Shown piece by piece: positions 47,700 to 60,900 of a stretch of DNA of 64,000 bases. A model generated the notes under the pieces. That model was not told where the DNA came from and did not search any database. It saw only the letters and a program-made list of their open reading frames with translations. Numbering within the stretch: position 1 is the first letter of the stretch; every line of letters starts with the position of its first letter. Origin of the DNA: Leucaena leucocephala (lineage: Eukaryota > Streptophyta > Magnoliopsida > Fabales > Fabaceae); assembly GCA_037074615.1 (NCBI GenBank), contig CM073518.1:4340001-4404000 (forward strand), in the 5' to 3' direction. The position numbers and the translations under genes were made by a program.

Positions 47700-48532
47700 A
47701 CTTAGTGTGTGTTTGACATGTGGGCTAGAAAATTGATTTTCATCTCAAACCTCAGTTTTGTCATGTTTTAACCAAACACCCATTTTTGTTCAAAAATCAA
47801 TTTTCTATCAAAACCGTAGTTTTATCCTATAAAACTATGGTTTTACACAATCTGATGCGAGTGTGATTTTGGCCAAAAATTGACCATTAAGGGTAGTAAT
47901 GGACCATACAGAATGTCTATTTCCTCTTTACTCCTGCGAACATCTGCTCCTGCTTTCTCTTTTTCTCGACTCTCACTTTCCTCTCTTCTTCGCGTTTTCT
48001 CTTATGCGATCTGCGTTTTCCCTGGAGTCATCCTCTCTTTTCCCTAGAGTCATCACTGCCGATTCCTCCCCACCTGCGCTGCAGGTTTATGCCGTGCCGT
48101 TTGGTGTGAATCCTGAGAGTCCCTGCCTCTACTTCCTCTCGACTTGCGCTTGTTCCTTCTGCCACCGCTGAGCTCGCCTTTGAGTCATCTCACGACATCG
48201 CGTCTTGCACCTTCACTGTTGTCTGTCCCGATCTGGTCTCACAGCTCCGTCTGAAGACATTCTGTGATCCAAAATCTGGTCGTGCCGTGCCATCGCATGA
48301 GAGTTCATCTCCGCCGACACCTTGCTTGCGTGGTTATGATTGGTGGTCGGGTCTGGGATCCGCACATTTAGGCCGTCATAGTCCTCCCTCGGCATCGATC
48401 TCCATCGTCCTGCCGTCGTTGGTGCTCTGACGCTCTATTGTCCATACGTCGTCAACTTTTTCAGCACAAAAAAGGTAAACAATTTGTGTTCATTTCTGCA
48501 GCGGTGGTGCGCCGACACAATTGTTCCATTTT

Positions 48533-48770
48533 TGTACTGCCTTGTACATAGTGTTCATAGGTGTTGTTTACTTTTCGGTATGCTTGTTGTTGGCTGATTT
48601 TTACGTTCATAGGTGCTGTTGCTTCTTTGTTTGTGCAATTTCTGTACTGCCCAGTGTTCATAGGTGCTGTTTGCTTTCCGGTATGCTTGATTTCTATTGG
48701 CTGATTTCTACGTTCATAAGTGCTGTTCATATCTGTTTGTTCAATTTTTGTACTGCCCAGTGTTTATATT
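48533..48770 (+). repeat. ~108-bp tandem repeat, 2.2 copies, within the Harbinger element
   Basis: The word tgtactgcc recurs at 48533, 48643 and 48749, spacing 110 and 106. Each unit also contains gtgttcataggtg, ttcggtatgctt and ttggctgattt.tacgttcat. Copies differ by about 10-15% by eye. Confidence 0.8.
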
Positions 48771-49014
48771 ACAGCATCTTGTCTTGTGTCTTCTCTTACT
48801 CGCCCTGTGATTCCCACTTTGTTAATGTAAAAAAGCCATCTTTCCATGTGAGCTAGCCTTTACTCTCTCCCGTACAAAAACTCCACACAACCCGATAGAT
48901 CGAAGGATTTGTTGCTCTCATTAACGGGTTTGCTTTTGGCCTTATTCTTCTCCTTTCCCTCTTCTTATACCTCCATTGATTGTCTCTAGTGGCGGAAACT
49001 TCTTGTCACTTTAC

Positions 49015-49200
49015 AGATCCATGGTCCATTTCTGGACGATAATGGAGCTCAAGCACCAGAATCAGTATCTGGCAATGTACCATCCATCACGGAAGTCATG
49101 AAACACCTAATCCAACTTGATGAAGTACTTGCTGATGATGATTGATATGTACGATGCACAAAACTCATGCTGGATCCTGCAATGAGGGAAATGTATACTT
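49015..49200 (+). pseudogene. Harbinger ORF1 (Myb/SANT-like protein) C-terminal remnant
   Basis: One frame reads IHGPFLDDNGAQAPES and then ITEVMKHLIQLDEVLADDD. After a stop codon it continues as YVRCTKLMLDPAMREMYTSQ. This tail is typical of the Myb/SANT-like ORF1 partner of plant PIF/Harbinger transposases, which helps bring the transposase to the element ends. The Myb domain itself is not found upstream, so the gene is truncated and interrupted. Confidence 0.6.
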
Positions 49201-49228
49201 CACAAATGGGAATGAAGAAACAACTGTT

Positions 49229-49333
49229 ACTATTTTTTCGGTATTATTGTTATGGAGATTGAGACTATTTTTACGGCATTATTGTTATGTAGATTGAGAC
49301 TATTTTTACGGCTTTATTGTTATGGAGATTGAG
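49229..49333 (+). repeat. 35-bp tandem repeat, 3 copies
   Basis: Units start at 49229, 49264 and 49299: actattttta-cgg-attattgttatg-agattgag with one or two changes each. Located between the ORF1 remnant and the transposase. Confidence 0.88.
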
Positions 49334-49589
49334 ACGTTAATGTTACAACTAGTTATGCGTGCCTGTAATAGTTGTTGAATGTTGTTGTGTAACCAAAATG
49401 ACTTTCCTGGTTCTGTGTGGATTTAGGTTCCTGTTATTATATGGATGAACATATTTATTACCGAAAATAGATTTCCCTCTTTTCGTATTATTCTGTTTTC
49501 ATTCCATGATTTTCATTTCATCACCGATCACCTTCTTTATTGACATTGAAAAATTTAAAATTAATGTCTCCGTGCACAGGTTAAAACAG

Positions 49590-50834
49590 ATGGGGGACGA
49601 TAATAGAAACTTGATAGAAGATTATAAGCGACGGGTAAAGAGGATTAAACAAGTTGGCATATTAGTTGGTAGTTATGTAGCACAATATTTGTCTAAACAC
49701 CCAATACGCACTAGTGATCACACAGGTAGCAAATGGGTTGATGAAGTATTATATGGTCATCCAAAGAGTTATTTTGAACAGTTCAGAATGGAACCACATG
49801 TGTTCTTTGACCTTTGCATTGCATTACAGCAACTAGGTCTTAAGGAAAGTCAGAAAGTTGGAATACATGAAAAGGTTACGATATTTTTAAATATTGTTGG
49901 ACATAGGGAGACCAGTAGGATGATGCAAGAAAGATTTCAACACTCAGGAGAGACACTTTCATGATGTCTTATTGGCTTGTTGTGAACTTGCAATGTCACT
50001 CATCAAACCCCAGGATCCAACGTTTCAAAATGTGCATAGCAAAATCAAACTTGACCGTCGACACTGGCCATTTTTCAAAAATGCGATTGGAGCAATTGAT
50101 GGCACACACATTCCTTGCATTGTACCTGCCAATGAACAAACGAAATATATTGGTAGAAAGGGGTTCATGTCGCAAAATGTAATGGTGGTTTGTGATTGGG
50201 ACATGTGTTTTACCTTTGTCTTGGCTGGATGGGAAGGTAGTGCACATGATGCCCTTATATTCAGTCATGCCTTGACAACTCCTTCCATGAACTTCCCTCA
50301 TCCGCCTCAGGGTATGTTTATAATACGTTTAATTGGTTTCTCTTCATATGTGAATACAAATATTCAAAATAATAATATTTTTTTCATGTAGGTAAATATT
50401 ATTTAGTTGATGCTGGTTATCCAACACCAATTGGATATCTGGGTCCATACCGGTGTGAGCGTTACCATCTCCCTTATTTTCGACGGTCATCTAGACTGGT
50501 TAATCCTAATGAAGTTTTCAATTATGCTCATTCAAGTTTGAGGTGCACAATAGAAAGAACTTTTAGAGTATGGAAAAATAAGTTTAGAATATTACAACGC
50601 ATGCGCAGCTACGACTATCAAACGCAAGTGAAGATTGTTTGTGCAATGATAGCGATACACAATTTCGTTAGAAGAACCTCTATTACTGACCCTGATTTCG
50701 CTCAAGAGGACGAAGACGATGATGTGCCACCACAAGATGATGATGGTGATGATGAATATGACTCTTCTCGGATACCTGTATCCATCATCTCCTCATTTGA
50801 AATAGCTCATCATCGTGATTTCATACGAGATTAA
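49590..50834 (+). pseudogene. PIF/Harbinger DDE transposase, frameshifted
   Basis: Begins ATG at 49590 (MGDDNRNLIEDYKRRVKR). The N-terminal helix-rich region ends HSGETLS and stop at 49964. The next frame continues HDVLLACCELAMSLI, so a short deletion in the conserved SGET..RHFHDVL segment broke the frame. The catalytic triad is intact in the remaining text: Asp in AIDGTHI, Asp in WEGSAHDALI and Glu in RCTIERTFRVWKNKF. An intron with donor at about 50311 (CCTCAGG|gtatg) and acceptor atgtag at 50391 joins PHPPQG to KYYLVDAGYPTPIGYLGPY. The C-terminus is an acidic DDDVPPQDDDGDD tail. Apart from the frameshift it looks young. Confidence 0.9.
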
Positions 50835-50920
50835 CTTATTTATTATAGAGAAGACCAATAGTTATAGATTGTACATTTATCTAATGCACCTTGTAATTTC
50901 CAATTAATGAAATATAATTG

Positions 50921-52677
50921 GACCTTATTATTTAAACCTCAATTCTCCATGTTAATTAATCATATTATATGTTTTTAATTTCTATATACATAAATTAATT
51001 TAGTATATAAATTTTTAAATTATCCACATAAATTCTAAATTAAAAAATACTATTTAAGTTAAAAAAAATTAAAATTAAGGTAAATATTATAATTTTTTAT
51101 CGTACTCAAACTGTATGTGTTTTAATTTTTAATTAAGTAAATAAAAATTTATAAATATAATTTATACTTTATGTAATTATCATATTTATTTATATTTTTT
51201 TTAGTAAATTGTCAATAAAAAATAATTCTGTTACTAATTATCTAAATATTTTTAATTTTTAAAATTATTTTTTTTTTCAAAAATTTATTCTGTAGAATTT
51301 ATTGTTCAAAAGTTAAAACACGGATTCCCTTAACAAATGGTTTCGGCGTTTTGAAGCCTCTGTGGGCCCCACCACCCACCCCTATCTGCCGATAAGCTTC
51401 ATTTCCTCCACTCATCGTCTCCACGTGGCTCCCCCATCATCACCTGCTCTCAACCCCATGTCTCCTGCCCTGCTCCCCCAGACAAAAACAAAAATCAGTT
51501 CTCACCAGCTCATCAAACTTCACACACTTTCTTTTTTTTAAATAAACAAATAAATATCCAGTCGAATCAAAAGTTTTTAAAACCAACATTTTAAACGAAA
51601 GTATCATGTTATACTTTAATATATAAATTTCTAACTAAATCATATCCTCTACAATTTTCTTAAAAACATAAAAGACCATTCCATACGCATTGATATACAT
51701 TTAAGATGAAGAAATATATTTAAAATATAATTCTTTTTATAATATCTAACGATGCTAATTTATTAAGGATAAAAATATTTAATAAATATAAAGAGATAAC
51801 AGGTAGTTATTTATTATATTTAGGAAAAAATATTTATTTCTTATAGAGAAATTTTTAAAAGAAGTGTTTAAGAATAATTAAACCAAGAAAACAAGTACAA
51901 ATACAGATAAATGCTGAGTTTGAAAAAACACAATCTCGACTTTTTCTCAAATTAATAACATACCGGATAGTGGATATGTTTGCATGAATCAAAATTGTTC
52001 CAATGAAAGAAATAAACCAATACAGTCACGTGTTTGAACATTAAAAAATTATTATTTTATTATAATTTTAATAATAATATTTAAAAAAATATTTTAATTT
52101 TTAAGTGTTTAAATTTATATTTAAGAGTAATAGATAGTTCATCATACTCGACACTAATATCCCCTAAAAATAATTTTTGTTCTACTTTTAAACCAAATTT
52201 CTTAAAAAAAGCGGTCAAAGCAAAAAGTTTAGTTAAATATTAAAGTCAAGGCAAGCTGATTGGCTGGCCAAGTGGTTGTATCATAGAACCCGAAGCAGGC
52301 GATCACGGCTCGTGCACACGTATTTTATAACGTCCGGTGGATGAGGATAAGACCTTCCACATATTTCCGAAGGCAAACGATAAATATAAATTCGTTATTA
52401 TCCTGTTCGTACAAATAATAAAATAAATTAAACAACGAAACAAATAAATAAAGACCACCATTTCCTGTCCTTTGATTCTGTGTGCTTCCCTCAAATCCGT
52501 TGTCTCACAAACTTGTCTGCCTTCTTTTTCATTCACTCTTTCTGCTTTATCGCAACGTTTCATCTTCATCCATTGTGCGCTCTGTGTTATCTCTTTGGTC
52601 TCTATTTAAATCGTTTGAGTTTCGCATTTCTGGAAATATTCTATAACATCAGTGCCGGTGAATTTTGTTTGGCAAAC
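50921..52677. other. AT-rich spacer upstream of the OXS3-like gene
   Basis: Contains a less AT-rich island at about 51340-51530 (ccacgtggctccc, a G-box word) with no coding potential and a decayed SINE-like repeat at 52050-52210. The last ~200 bases are the promoter and leader of the OXS3-like gene. No gene supported. Confidence 0.45.
52050..52210 (+). repeat. Dispersed SINE-like repeat, copy 3 (decayed)
   Basis: Matches the 16370 and 30190 copies through tattttattataattttaa, ttaagtgtttaaatttatat, gagtaatagatagttcatc and actcgacactaatat, ending in a run of A (cttaaaaaaa). Only the body is recognisable. Confidence 0.5.
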
Positions 52678-53930
52678 ATGAGGATTGAACCTTCTGGATT
52701 GAAGCGCGTGGTCACATGCGCACCGGTGTTCTTCCAGTCGCCGGAGGATCAAAAGATGTGTACCAGGATCGGTCGGAATACCGCGGTGCCAGCTGAGTTT
52801 TCGGATGATCTGTGCAGTACGTCGTCGTCTTCAACTTCTTCGATCGGGAGAAACAGCGATTTGTCCTCGGAAAGGTCAACAGTGGATGAGGATTGCGGTG
52901 AAAATGAGGCTCAGAGTGCGTATAATGAACCTTTGGATATGGAGTCGTTAGAAGAGATGTTGCCAATCAGGTATCATGCGTTTCCAACTTATCTTTCTTA
53001 GATCCCTATTACTTACTAATTTATGCCTATTATTTTGAGAAAAAAAAATCATATACCCTAGGTAAGGTTCAAGTTAGACGTAATTATTACTCACGTTTTA
53101 TACTTGAAAACACGGATTCTAATTTAATTTGATACAAAAAAAAAAAACGTTCATTCGATTGTTACTTGAATCAACGAACAGATTATGTAAATTCGGTCAA
53201 GGTTGCCATGTTTTAGAAAGATTTCTTAGAATTTTAGGCGTGTTTCCTCGTGAGATGAAGTTGGTTGTCGCTAGATAAAAATTTGTATTTTTTTAAAAAT
53301 CTGAAGAGAAGCTTCTCGAGATGATGATATTCATATTCAATAGTTTTGTAATATAGTGAAATGTTTATTTATTCGGTTTGAGCTCGACCAATTGTATCAT
53401 GTATAGAATAAATTGTTGACAGGAGAGGGATCTCAAAGTTTTACAATGGCAAGTCCAAATCCTTCACGAGCCTGGCAGAAGCTTCTTTTTCGGCATCTGT
53501 CAAAGACATCACTAAACCAGAGAATGCCTACACTAGGCGACGCAAAAACTTGATGGCCTTCAATCACGTTTGGGACAAGGACAAGAATCGAAGTTTCCCT
53601 TTAAGAAGCAATGGTGGGGGAATTTCCAAGAGATCAATCAGCAATAGTCGAAGCACTCTGGCTCTTGCAGTCGCCATGAACAACTGTGACAGCAGTAGTT
53701 GTACAAGCGAGGATTCAAAATCAAGGTCGCCTCCACCACTTCTTCCACCGCTGCATCCAAGTAGGATACCTACATCTACTAGGGTAAGTGCATCTCCTTC
53801 GATTGTGCAGAACTTCTCTGCTTCACGATCATTCTCCTTGGCTGATCTACATCATTGTGCCACTGCTGCGAAAATGGATATGTCGAGTTCCACCCTTGGC
53901 AATGAAACAGCTCTTGCTAAATTAATCTGA
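52678..53930 (+). CDS. OXIDATIVE STRESS 3 (OXS3)-like nuclear protein, complete, 2 exons
   Basis: Exons 52678-52970 and 53423-53930 (TGA), joined in phase 2 (ATCAG|gtatca and gttgacag|GAGAGG), give 266 residues. The family signature RRGISKFYNGKSKSFTSLAE spans the splice junction at residues 98-117. Serine-rich low-complexity stretches flank it (SSSSTSSIGRNSDLSSERST), and RTRRRKN-like basic text follows. OXS3 and its O3L relatives are small plant-specific nuclear proteins that raise tolerance to cadmium and oxidative stress and associate with chromatin; the biochemical activity is not known. The ATG at 52678 was chosen because it opens the conserved reading and no closer ATG gives the N-terminus. 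Which family member it is cannot be decided. Confidence 0.88.
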
Positions 53931-55301
53931 CGAATGAACTTTGCTGAACGAATAACTTACTTCGGTACTAGTTGATTCCATGGAATGTTGTAGAGGAACT
54001 ATACAAAGATGATAGCTTCCCTTTTTTTTTTTTTTTTTATAAAAAAGTTTAGAGAGTGTTTATAAGAAATTTACGAGATCGTTTATTAAAGTAGTATTCA
54101 CGATAGCATCTTTGTGAGATATAAATATATTTTTTATCATTTGTGTCTAACTCAGTTACCAAAAAGGATGATAGCTTCTGATTCTTACTTGGGTGCAAGT
54201 TGATTCTACGCAATGTTTGTAGGGAGCAACCATCCAAAGATCGTCGCTCAGAAGTCAGAAGCGATGATCTTGTAGATTAACTATAGAACCGAAGGCCCGT
54301 GACTTAGTTTGCACTAACCCCTTCCCTTTCATGATTAATCTTGAATTGTAAAAGTAATATGTTGATACTTTAGAAGTCATTTACCCATGACCGTTGCAAT
54401 CTGGTGTCATTCATAGATCACAACCATACAAAGATGGTAAAGAGCTTTTGAGAATTTGAATTGCATTGATTGTATGGATATTCGGGGACCTTTCCCTGTC
54501 AGTTTGCTATACCATCCACTCGAGGGGGTATTATAAAACGGTGAAATTTTGCTGACTCGTTCCATAAAACCATAACTTGGATTGTACTTTATTTAGATCA
54601 ATTACGTTCGTGAGTAAAGTCTTACCTTATATAACAAATAAATCTTGAATTTATCAGCAATTCTTTTGCCATCTCTTCATGTATTAGTGGGTTCAAAAAT
54701 GTGTTTCGTTAATATGCACCCAAACAAACGGGAGCGATTGAGGAAACACATGAAGAAATGCTATTCTCTATAACAAAGATTCAACGAACTTAGCACCACC
54801 ACCAAATGCCTAGAAGGTGCCAAAAGACTAAAACGTTGCAGGATAATACTATAGCAAGATCAGTATTTACATCAATGAATGAAATAATACTTCATTCCTT
54901 TTGCCTAGCCCTACTCGGGTTAACAAATACATTTACATCATTACATTCTGACTCCCTAAGAAGCATAGCCAAGGAGAAGTGACATAATAACACAAGGAAG
55001 CTTTTAATTCCTAAACTGCCATATACCCTCAATTACAACTTTCTGGATGAACTAATATGGGCAATTGTGGACTGAACCTATGAAATTTCTTTTCCTGAAT
55101 TGATTGGTAGATATCTTGATTGGCTAATGTGTTGCGATTATCAAAAATATCTGATGACAGCTAGGCTCGCAATCCATGTGAAGGGCAACTTGTGTTTCCA
55201 ACGTGCTGAGCACTCGGTCAAGAGTCAAGACCCAGAGATGCAATACATTAAGCTGACCGAACTTTAGAAACAATCTTTAAACCGTAACGGATCAATCGCT
55301 T
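53931..55301. other. Convergent spacer between the OXS3-like and myosin XI genes
   Basis: 3' regions of two convergent genes. A T-run of about 18 lies at 54022-54039. The sequence between 54240 and 55200 has no open frame of note and matches nothing I recognise. Confidence 0.45.
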
Positions 55302-57878
55302 CTAATGTGCAACAAGAAATTGGGCGCAAGGATATTCCGACAAAAATGGAGGGTGATCAATATCATCAGGATCTATTGCAGATATTGCCATATCTATGTC
55401 TTCAGCAGAAAATGGAATGCTGCAACAAAAATATTAAGGTTAAGACATGCCAATAGCTACATTACAACTAAAATTGAATCTAATACTAACTTCATTCTCC
55501 ATGTATTGTTTCGTCAAAGAAAAAGTGTATCATGAAATTCTTGAGCTGCCCTATACTATGCGTCAATACAAGTCGCTATGCTAAAGGCTCTAACAAAAAT
55601 AAGCGTTAAAGCTCTACACTCAGTTTGGGAAGAATGTTGGAAATCACTGCAGATCTCCTTGAAATCCCTAGGCAATAACAAAACAGCTAGCTGCCTTTTC
55701 TAGAATTGTGAACCTTTCCATTTAATTTGCATTTAGATTTTGACGCTTCCGTTTTTAATTCCATCATCACTATAGGATTTTTATTTCATTTTCTCAGGGT
55801 AGACCTCTCTGCATTCTGTGCCTATACAGGTTTTGGTGTTTGTCGTTCAGTAATCATTATATCATGAACTTACTAAAATTGAGACTCGGAATTATATTTT
55901 AGGTTGCAATTTTATTGACAGGACAAAGCATATATTAAAAGGGGTATTATCATCATTTAGATCCATCGATTCCGTTTTCGGTTTATTCTAATAAGAAATA
56001 TCAGGCGAGTAGGAATGGACATTCCATATTTTTCCCACAAAAATATGCCGATGAAAAAAGAAACCATTTCAGGTTAGGATTTGTGGAGGAGGGTTGTCAG
56101 CACAGAAATTCTAAGCATCTATGTGGCAAACATAGTTCTCTTATGGTTCATAGTCTGCAATTTACAGAAAACAAGAACGAGAATTTTGTGACATAACACA
56201 TTACAACCAACATTATAAATAGAATAAGAGCTTTTTTACAGTAAAAACTTGCCAAGAAAAGACTAGTCATTGCCAACAGCAAACAAGAACTAGACGTCCT
56301 ATAGGTTCATTCAACAACAACAACAACAACAACAAAGCCTTATCCCATTAAATGGGGTATAGGTTCATTCAACAATCAGGTCTTAAATCTACAAACAAAT
56401 GAAATTTGCGAGAGAAATCAGATTACCTCAGATCATCATCCAACAAGAATGAATTTGAAGTCAGATTTTGGTTGTCCTTGCTCACAATTTCCCTCATTTC
56501 ACTAACTACCTGTTCACCATGAATGGCTTGGAGATTTGAGCAAACTAGCGTCATACTTTCTCAGAAAAAATAACAATTAAAAACACTACTTGCCTCGTTG
56601 GACACACTCTGCGTTCCATACTTGTCATCCCAGTACATAGTACTGATACGATAGATTTGCCTCACAGTCAATGCCTGTTAAAGAAGTGCACTGAAATTAT
56701 AACTCAAGCTTCCTCTTTCATTCAAATATTTTCAGACAAATTCCAATGGAAAAATTGCTCGTATAGCATGTTATGCCCTATACTGGGGTAAGATGAAGAT
56801 CTTATGACTGAGGAACAAGCATTTTCCTACTAAAATAATACCACAAAGGTCTTTCTTGACTGTTCCTCATATTCCTAAAACAGTTAAATTGCTCGCATAG
56901 TATGTACAGAACAATCAGACACAAGGCAATAAAAGGATGATAAATTTAACAGAGTCCGAAGATCTTATGACTTAGGAACATGTTAGGAACAAGCATGTTC
57001 CCACTACAAACAATACTATTCCTCCTCTATCCTCAAAACAGCTAAGCATGCTACCAATTGAATAACCTTCTCATGTCTTCAAACGAAACTATTAATCTCC
57101 ATGACCCATTGCTACCATTTTAACCACAAAAATATAATTAAATATCATCCTAGAATCTTTGCGAATGATGGAAACCGAAAAAATTGCCATGGGCTACTCT
57201 TTAGGATCAATTAATGTTGGGTTGAGATTGTGATCAATAAATATGATAATCATACCGGACAAAGATCCTGTTGAATCTCTTCCAAGGATTTCTTCCTCTT
57301 CTGATGAATTACCTGTGCAATTCAAACAAAGGAGAGCATAAATGATTCATGCAGTTCTATTTGACAGCTTCAGGTATCCCAAGTCCCAACAAATTAAGGT
57401 ATTGCTTATACCAGAAACCCAACAGCTTGTCTTATATAATTTAGCTCATGCCAGGATGTTCCTGCATACTGTATTTAACTAAAACATTAGTCACATCATA
57501 AACTCCAACCATGAAGTATTATGGGCAAGTAAACTCAATTTACCTCCTCCTTTGCATTAGCTATCCACTTCTCGAGTTCGGAAAGACCAGATTTCACATA
57601 TTCTCCATTTGAGAATGTACAGCATTCACGCCGTAAGAGAAGACTGCAAAAGATAGGTAGAATAATGGATAGGATTATAAAACTTATCTAAAGAAAGTCA
57701 AATGTCAGGGGTAATGGAAGAGTGTTAGGAAGTAGTTAATATCACAGAATAGTTGCTAATTCTGTTATGGGCTTGTAGTTCTGTTTTGGAGTATAGTGAG
57801 CCAAGAGTTTTAATTTATGTTAGCTTGTATCAGGGAGATTGCATTGGGTAGTTTAGTCAATGCCAGATTCTAAACATC

Positions 57879-57914
<36 letters not shown>

Positions 57915-60900
57915 TTCTCCCTACCTTCTATATTCTTTCTTACTCTTCAAACCAATTAACCAGGCAATCAAATTAGCAATCCGATGCAACAAAAACCCAT
58001 TTCAAGTAACCTAGTTTTTACCTGTTGAAGAGTGTAATATTGATGAAAGAGAAAACTTGAGTGACTAGTTTACGTATGAAGAAGGATGGTACCTGAGCAC
58101 ACAATTTCAAAGTAGCACAATTAAATCGGAATAAAAAACTGTGATCTTGAATTTATGATTTACAATAGCAATCATGATATTTCAACTACATTAATTTCAG
58201 AATAACTAAGATCAAGGGAAACTTCCATATAGTGCTTATTTCCGCCCCAGACTCAGCTGTTCTATACAACTTCAACTTTCAAAGTTCAAAAGAAAAATAA
58301 GATCACAAATGAAAAGCCAGAAACCATATGATCATGACTAACAAAATGATTTACAAACTACATTAAATGATTATTGGCCTACCACACTTGTTTCTATTCC
58401 ATATTAAAGGAATGTTACAAAAATATAGCATCACCAGTTCATGAATAACAAAATGATTTACAAACTACAAGGACAATGAAAAAAGAAGTATAAACAGCAG
58501 CGTAGGATGAAAATGCATAATCCTGAACTAGTGGTCTCATCTTTTACTTAAACTCCATCTGTTTTCTTTGTATGAAAAACTTCTATGGAAATGTAAAATT
58601 TCAAGCCTTTGTCAAGCCTAGTGCATTATACAGCAAGCTAACAAGTTTCACCAGTCAGAAAAACATGATCAGATGAAGTGAGATTGGGGATAACTAAACT
58701 GCCTTCTTGATGTAGCATGACATTCTGAGATAAAAAAGGTTGAAATGAAAGTCTTCTGAGACAAAATGAAGCATGTAAAAACAAATAGAGGTGCATTCTA
58801 AAAGGAAGACAAACAAAAACATAATAAATAGACCTGAACAGAAAGAAATATATCCTTGAAAAACATACATGATTTCCACATAGTCGGCTCATAAGTGAAT
58901 CCAAAAATTTAATGATGTTGTCCCACTGACCACCAGGAGATTGCTGAGGAAGTCCACTAGGAGACCGGCATGATTTTCCCCCATGCACTCGTGCAGTTTT
59001 TGGTGCCTATCAAGTGCCCCATGGGGTCCAGGGGAACATCATATCAAATTATAGTTATAAATTTATAGAGTGAGAAACCAAGTAACAAAGTAATCTTTCA
59101 ATTATGTAATCAAAAATTGAGTCTAAAACTTTCAAATTCTCCAATAGATTACATGAATGAATGAATAAATAATGTAATAAGGGCCTATCTACATATCTGA
59201 AAAATGATAATCCTCACACAAAAAATCTGGAAAGGTTAAGGAATAATTTGATTACAGACCGCCACATCCCAAGTGCATAAAACAAATTCAAAAGCAATGT
59301 CAGCTATCAGCACTAGGTTGCACTTAACTAAACCCTCCTATGATCATTATGACCACATATGGTCAAACTAAGAATGGGGAACGAATGATTCATCAGTCTC
59401 CACATATGTAATTTAGTACTGGTTAAAGCTTGCCAGGAGTAAGAACGGTCACCTGAATGCACGAGCTCAAAAGTGGAGAAAGCTCCTTTTTCAAATTATC
59501 GCGTATAAGGCCAAAAATCTTCTCTACACAAGCCGTTAATTGTTGTTTGAAAAGTATAGCTGGATATCTTGCCTCTACATGTGACATACCATCATCATAT
59601 CCAATGAACTTTATTGTAGATTTCAGTCCCTGAAAAAAGAAATAAAATTAAAATAAACAAGACAACAAGGAGAGTAGACCAGAGTGGGGTGAGGATTTTC
59701 AAAAACCCACTAAGTACAATGCAAAATCTAAAAAATAAAGAAAAACCCATTGATTTACACATTATTCTTTGATCTACCCTTCAGAAACCTTTGTTGGCTG
59801 AAACACACCAAACTATTCAGCCAATCAGCCAATCAATGTTGGCTGAACACATTGATTTTGCAAGAAAACTACAACCATTTTTTGCGCTCTAATTATGGAG
59901 ATAATATTTGATTTGTCATGTTTCTGCCAATAAATCTAAAAAATGACAGCTCCAGCACTACCAGCAAATGGGAAGGCAATTTTGATCTCAATTGAAAAGT
60001 TATGATGCAGAAGCAAGAATAATAATACTGCATAAATTAGGTCAGAAGTCACCCATGTAGTCGTAGAAAAAAATACTGCTAGTGTAGAGAAGACATATTA
60101 TATGGCAAAGTTTAACTTGATAACTCACATGCCCAATTCGGCTGGCCAAGCCAGCAGATCCAGTACAACGCTGGGCAGTAGTAGCTAGAAAGCCATTTGA
60201 ACGTAGGTTCCTCTGTAGGAGGCACAAAAGTGCGGAGGTATTGGACAGCCAATATGGTAAGAGAGAGTCATCATCTCTAGCCTGAAGGTGGTGCATATCC
60301 AATGAATAAAACTCCAAAAATGATAACAAAAGGGTCCAATGTAAAGGACTATAAATTATATGGACTATAAACTTATATATTATTTACTATGCCAAAGCAC
60401 TTGTCATAATAATAAGTATGAGATAAGTTACATTAAGAAAGGAAACTTTGAAAATAAGTAATAATATATGATTTACCTTTAAGGCTTCGTTAATTCCCTC
60501 AATTATATAATCAAAAATGGCTGTTCGCTCAGATTCAAAGGCATGCCAATGAAGAAGACACTTGTATATGATGCATGCTGCCAATGGTTTACCATTTTTG
60601 AACCCCAAATCTTCCTTGATACATTTAGAGAGGAATTCATAGTTATCCTGCATAACATATGTATATGTTAACCTGAAGTGCACAAATTATGTGGAAGAAA
60701 AAAACCTTCAGGTAATCTTGGAGGGAATAAATTTAACGATACAGACATTTCATCTTGGTTTTCCACTAGTTTATGATTGTGCTACTGTAGTCAAATAAAA
60801 ACTAAAACTTTCTCCTCGTAATTTTTTACATAGATATTCTAGTCATGCTCAGGTCTCGGCATCCTATGTTATGACAGGATGGTTGCTAAAACTACCAGAG

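Larger units (their letters stand above)
47700..50920 (+). mobile_element. PIF/Harbinger DNA transposon remnant (limits approximate)
   Basis: Contains an ORF1-like remnant (about 49015-49200) and a frameshifted DDE transposase (49590-50834). The left side may start at the tgtgtttgacatgtgggc word near 47706, which resembles Harbinger ends, but no matching right end was found by 51350. Internal non-coding sequence holds two tandem arrays listed separately. Confidence 0.7.

Noticed and set aside
48461..48856. Overlapping frames on both strands (about 90-110 codons)
   Set aside because: Generated by the ~108-bp tandem repeat in the Harbinger element; repetitive and without motifs.
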